A program made the translations under genes and the position numbers. From contig CAKOYV010000011.1 in assembly GCA_934131005.1 (NCBI GenBank), positions 1 to 39,632 of the forward strand: a DNA stretch of 39,632 nucleotides, given 5' to 3'. The stretch's first letter is position 1, and every line of letters starts with the position of its first letter. The notes under the pieces were generated by a model. The model made no database searches and had not been told where the DNA came from. It saw nothing but the letters and a program-made list of their open reading frames with translations. Origin of the DNA: an uncultured Bacilli bacterium (GTDB lineage: Bacteria; Bacillota_I; Bacilli_A; RF39; UBA660). Below are positions 39,403 through 39,632 of the stretch, piece by piece.

Positions 39403-39632
39403 TTAACTTGAAAGTATTATATCATATTTTTGTTTATTTATAAAGTCAAGAGCCTCAAAATATTTATCTTCATATTTGAATATTACTTTTATATTACCAT
39501 CTTCACTAACAACAATATCTTCAATTAACTCATCTATCAATAATCTATTTAGTTCATTTATTTTTTCTTTCTTTTTAAATATATTCATCCAATCAGTATC
39601 GTTATTTTTTATTGTTTCTTTTTCTTTTTCCT
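39403..39632 (-). CDS. C-terminal part of a probable large serine recombinase (cut by window edge)
   Basis: The reading frame is open up to the right edge with no stop, so this is the last 75 or so residues of a longer protein. The visible start codon at 39588 is probably internal. The part seen reads FKKKEKINELNRLLIDELIE, then EDIVVSEDGNIKVIFKYEDKY and FEALDFINK. Large serine recombinases of phage and conjugative elements commonly end in such a helix followed by a charged beta hairpin (pattern: LID-I-V-E-DG-I-I-F-F-D-Y), and I recognise it on that basis. It would mark the end of an integrated element beyond the window. Without the catalytic domain the call stays tentative. Confidence 0.6.
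   Translation of the reverse strand, partial: EKEKETIKNNDTDWMNIFKKKEKINELNRLLIDELIEDIVVSEDGNIKVIFKYEDKYFEALDFINKQKYDIILSS

Noticed and set aside
1..39632. Mycoplasma-type genetic code
   Set aside because: UGA serves as a stop (spoIIP and the 309-aa gene) and Trp codons are UGG throughout, so the standard bacterial code applies.
1..39632. CRISPR array, rRNA genes, replication origin
   Set aside because: I looked for regularly spaced repeats, rRNA-like blocks and DnaA-box clusters and saw none.

Overview
The window is AT-rich bacterial chromosome from a low-GC Bacillota, most likely class Bacilli. UGA is a stop codon (for example spoIIP and the membrane gene before uvrC) and Trp is UGG, so the code is standard and not the Mycoplasma code. 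SpoIIP, SirA and a YjcZ-type tiny membrane protein point to a spore former. The many small membrane-anchored proteins without recognisable names resemble uncultured gut Bacilli of the former Tenericutes/RF39 type; that placement is inference. Almost everything lies on the minus strand. The plus-strand genes are the yjcZ-like gene, def and a PASTA-domain gene.

Layout. 1-1000: tRNA-Thr(GGT) directly behind uppP (undecaprenyl-pyrophosphate phosphatase). 1100-1920: yjcZ-like gene and peptide deformylase on the plus strand. 1950-6500: an LCP-family wall-polymer ligase, an unknown tail-anchored protein, a small YqxA-position protein and SpoIIP. 6500-13700: a DNA-repair/replication group (217-aa unknown, 309-aa membrane protein, uvrC, mutL, 300-aa membrane protein, holA) starting from a near-consensus sigma-A promoter. 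13720-27345: the fused S10-spc-alpha ribosomal protein operon, rpsJ through rplQ, with secY, adk, infA and rpoA. It has one strong promoter and a leader of about 140 nt. rpmD and map are missing from their usual places. 27500-29400: a zinc-ribbon/TM/PASTA protein and a possible degenerate MvaI/BcnI-type nuclease. 29400-35900: a papain-like (C39-type) peptidase with a two-helix membrane domain, a lipoprotein, fhs, hemW, fmt and another anchored protein. 36000-39632: an exported protein, an IS-end-like tandem repeat, yneF, sirA, recX, rbgA, and at the edge the C-terminal tail of what looks like a large serine recombinase.

How the genes connect. fhs makes 10-formyl-THF, fmt uses it to formylate initiator tRNA, and def removes the formyl group. 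uppP and the LCP protein act on the lipid-linked wall polymer cycle. uvrC, mutL and recX serve DNA repair; holA serves the replisome; sirA blocks initiation of replication during sporulation.

The most interesting regulatory signal is the exact Spo0A box (TTCGACA) in front of both spoIIP and sirA. Each lies 20-21 nt upstream of a plausible -10 hexamer and overlaps the -35 position, which is the geometry of Spo0A-activated sigma-A promoters. SirA under Spo0A matches Bacillus subtilis; SpoIIP directly under Spo0A would not. I did not find a clearly new multi-gene defence or metabolic system.
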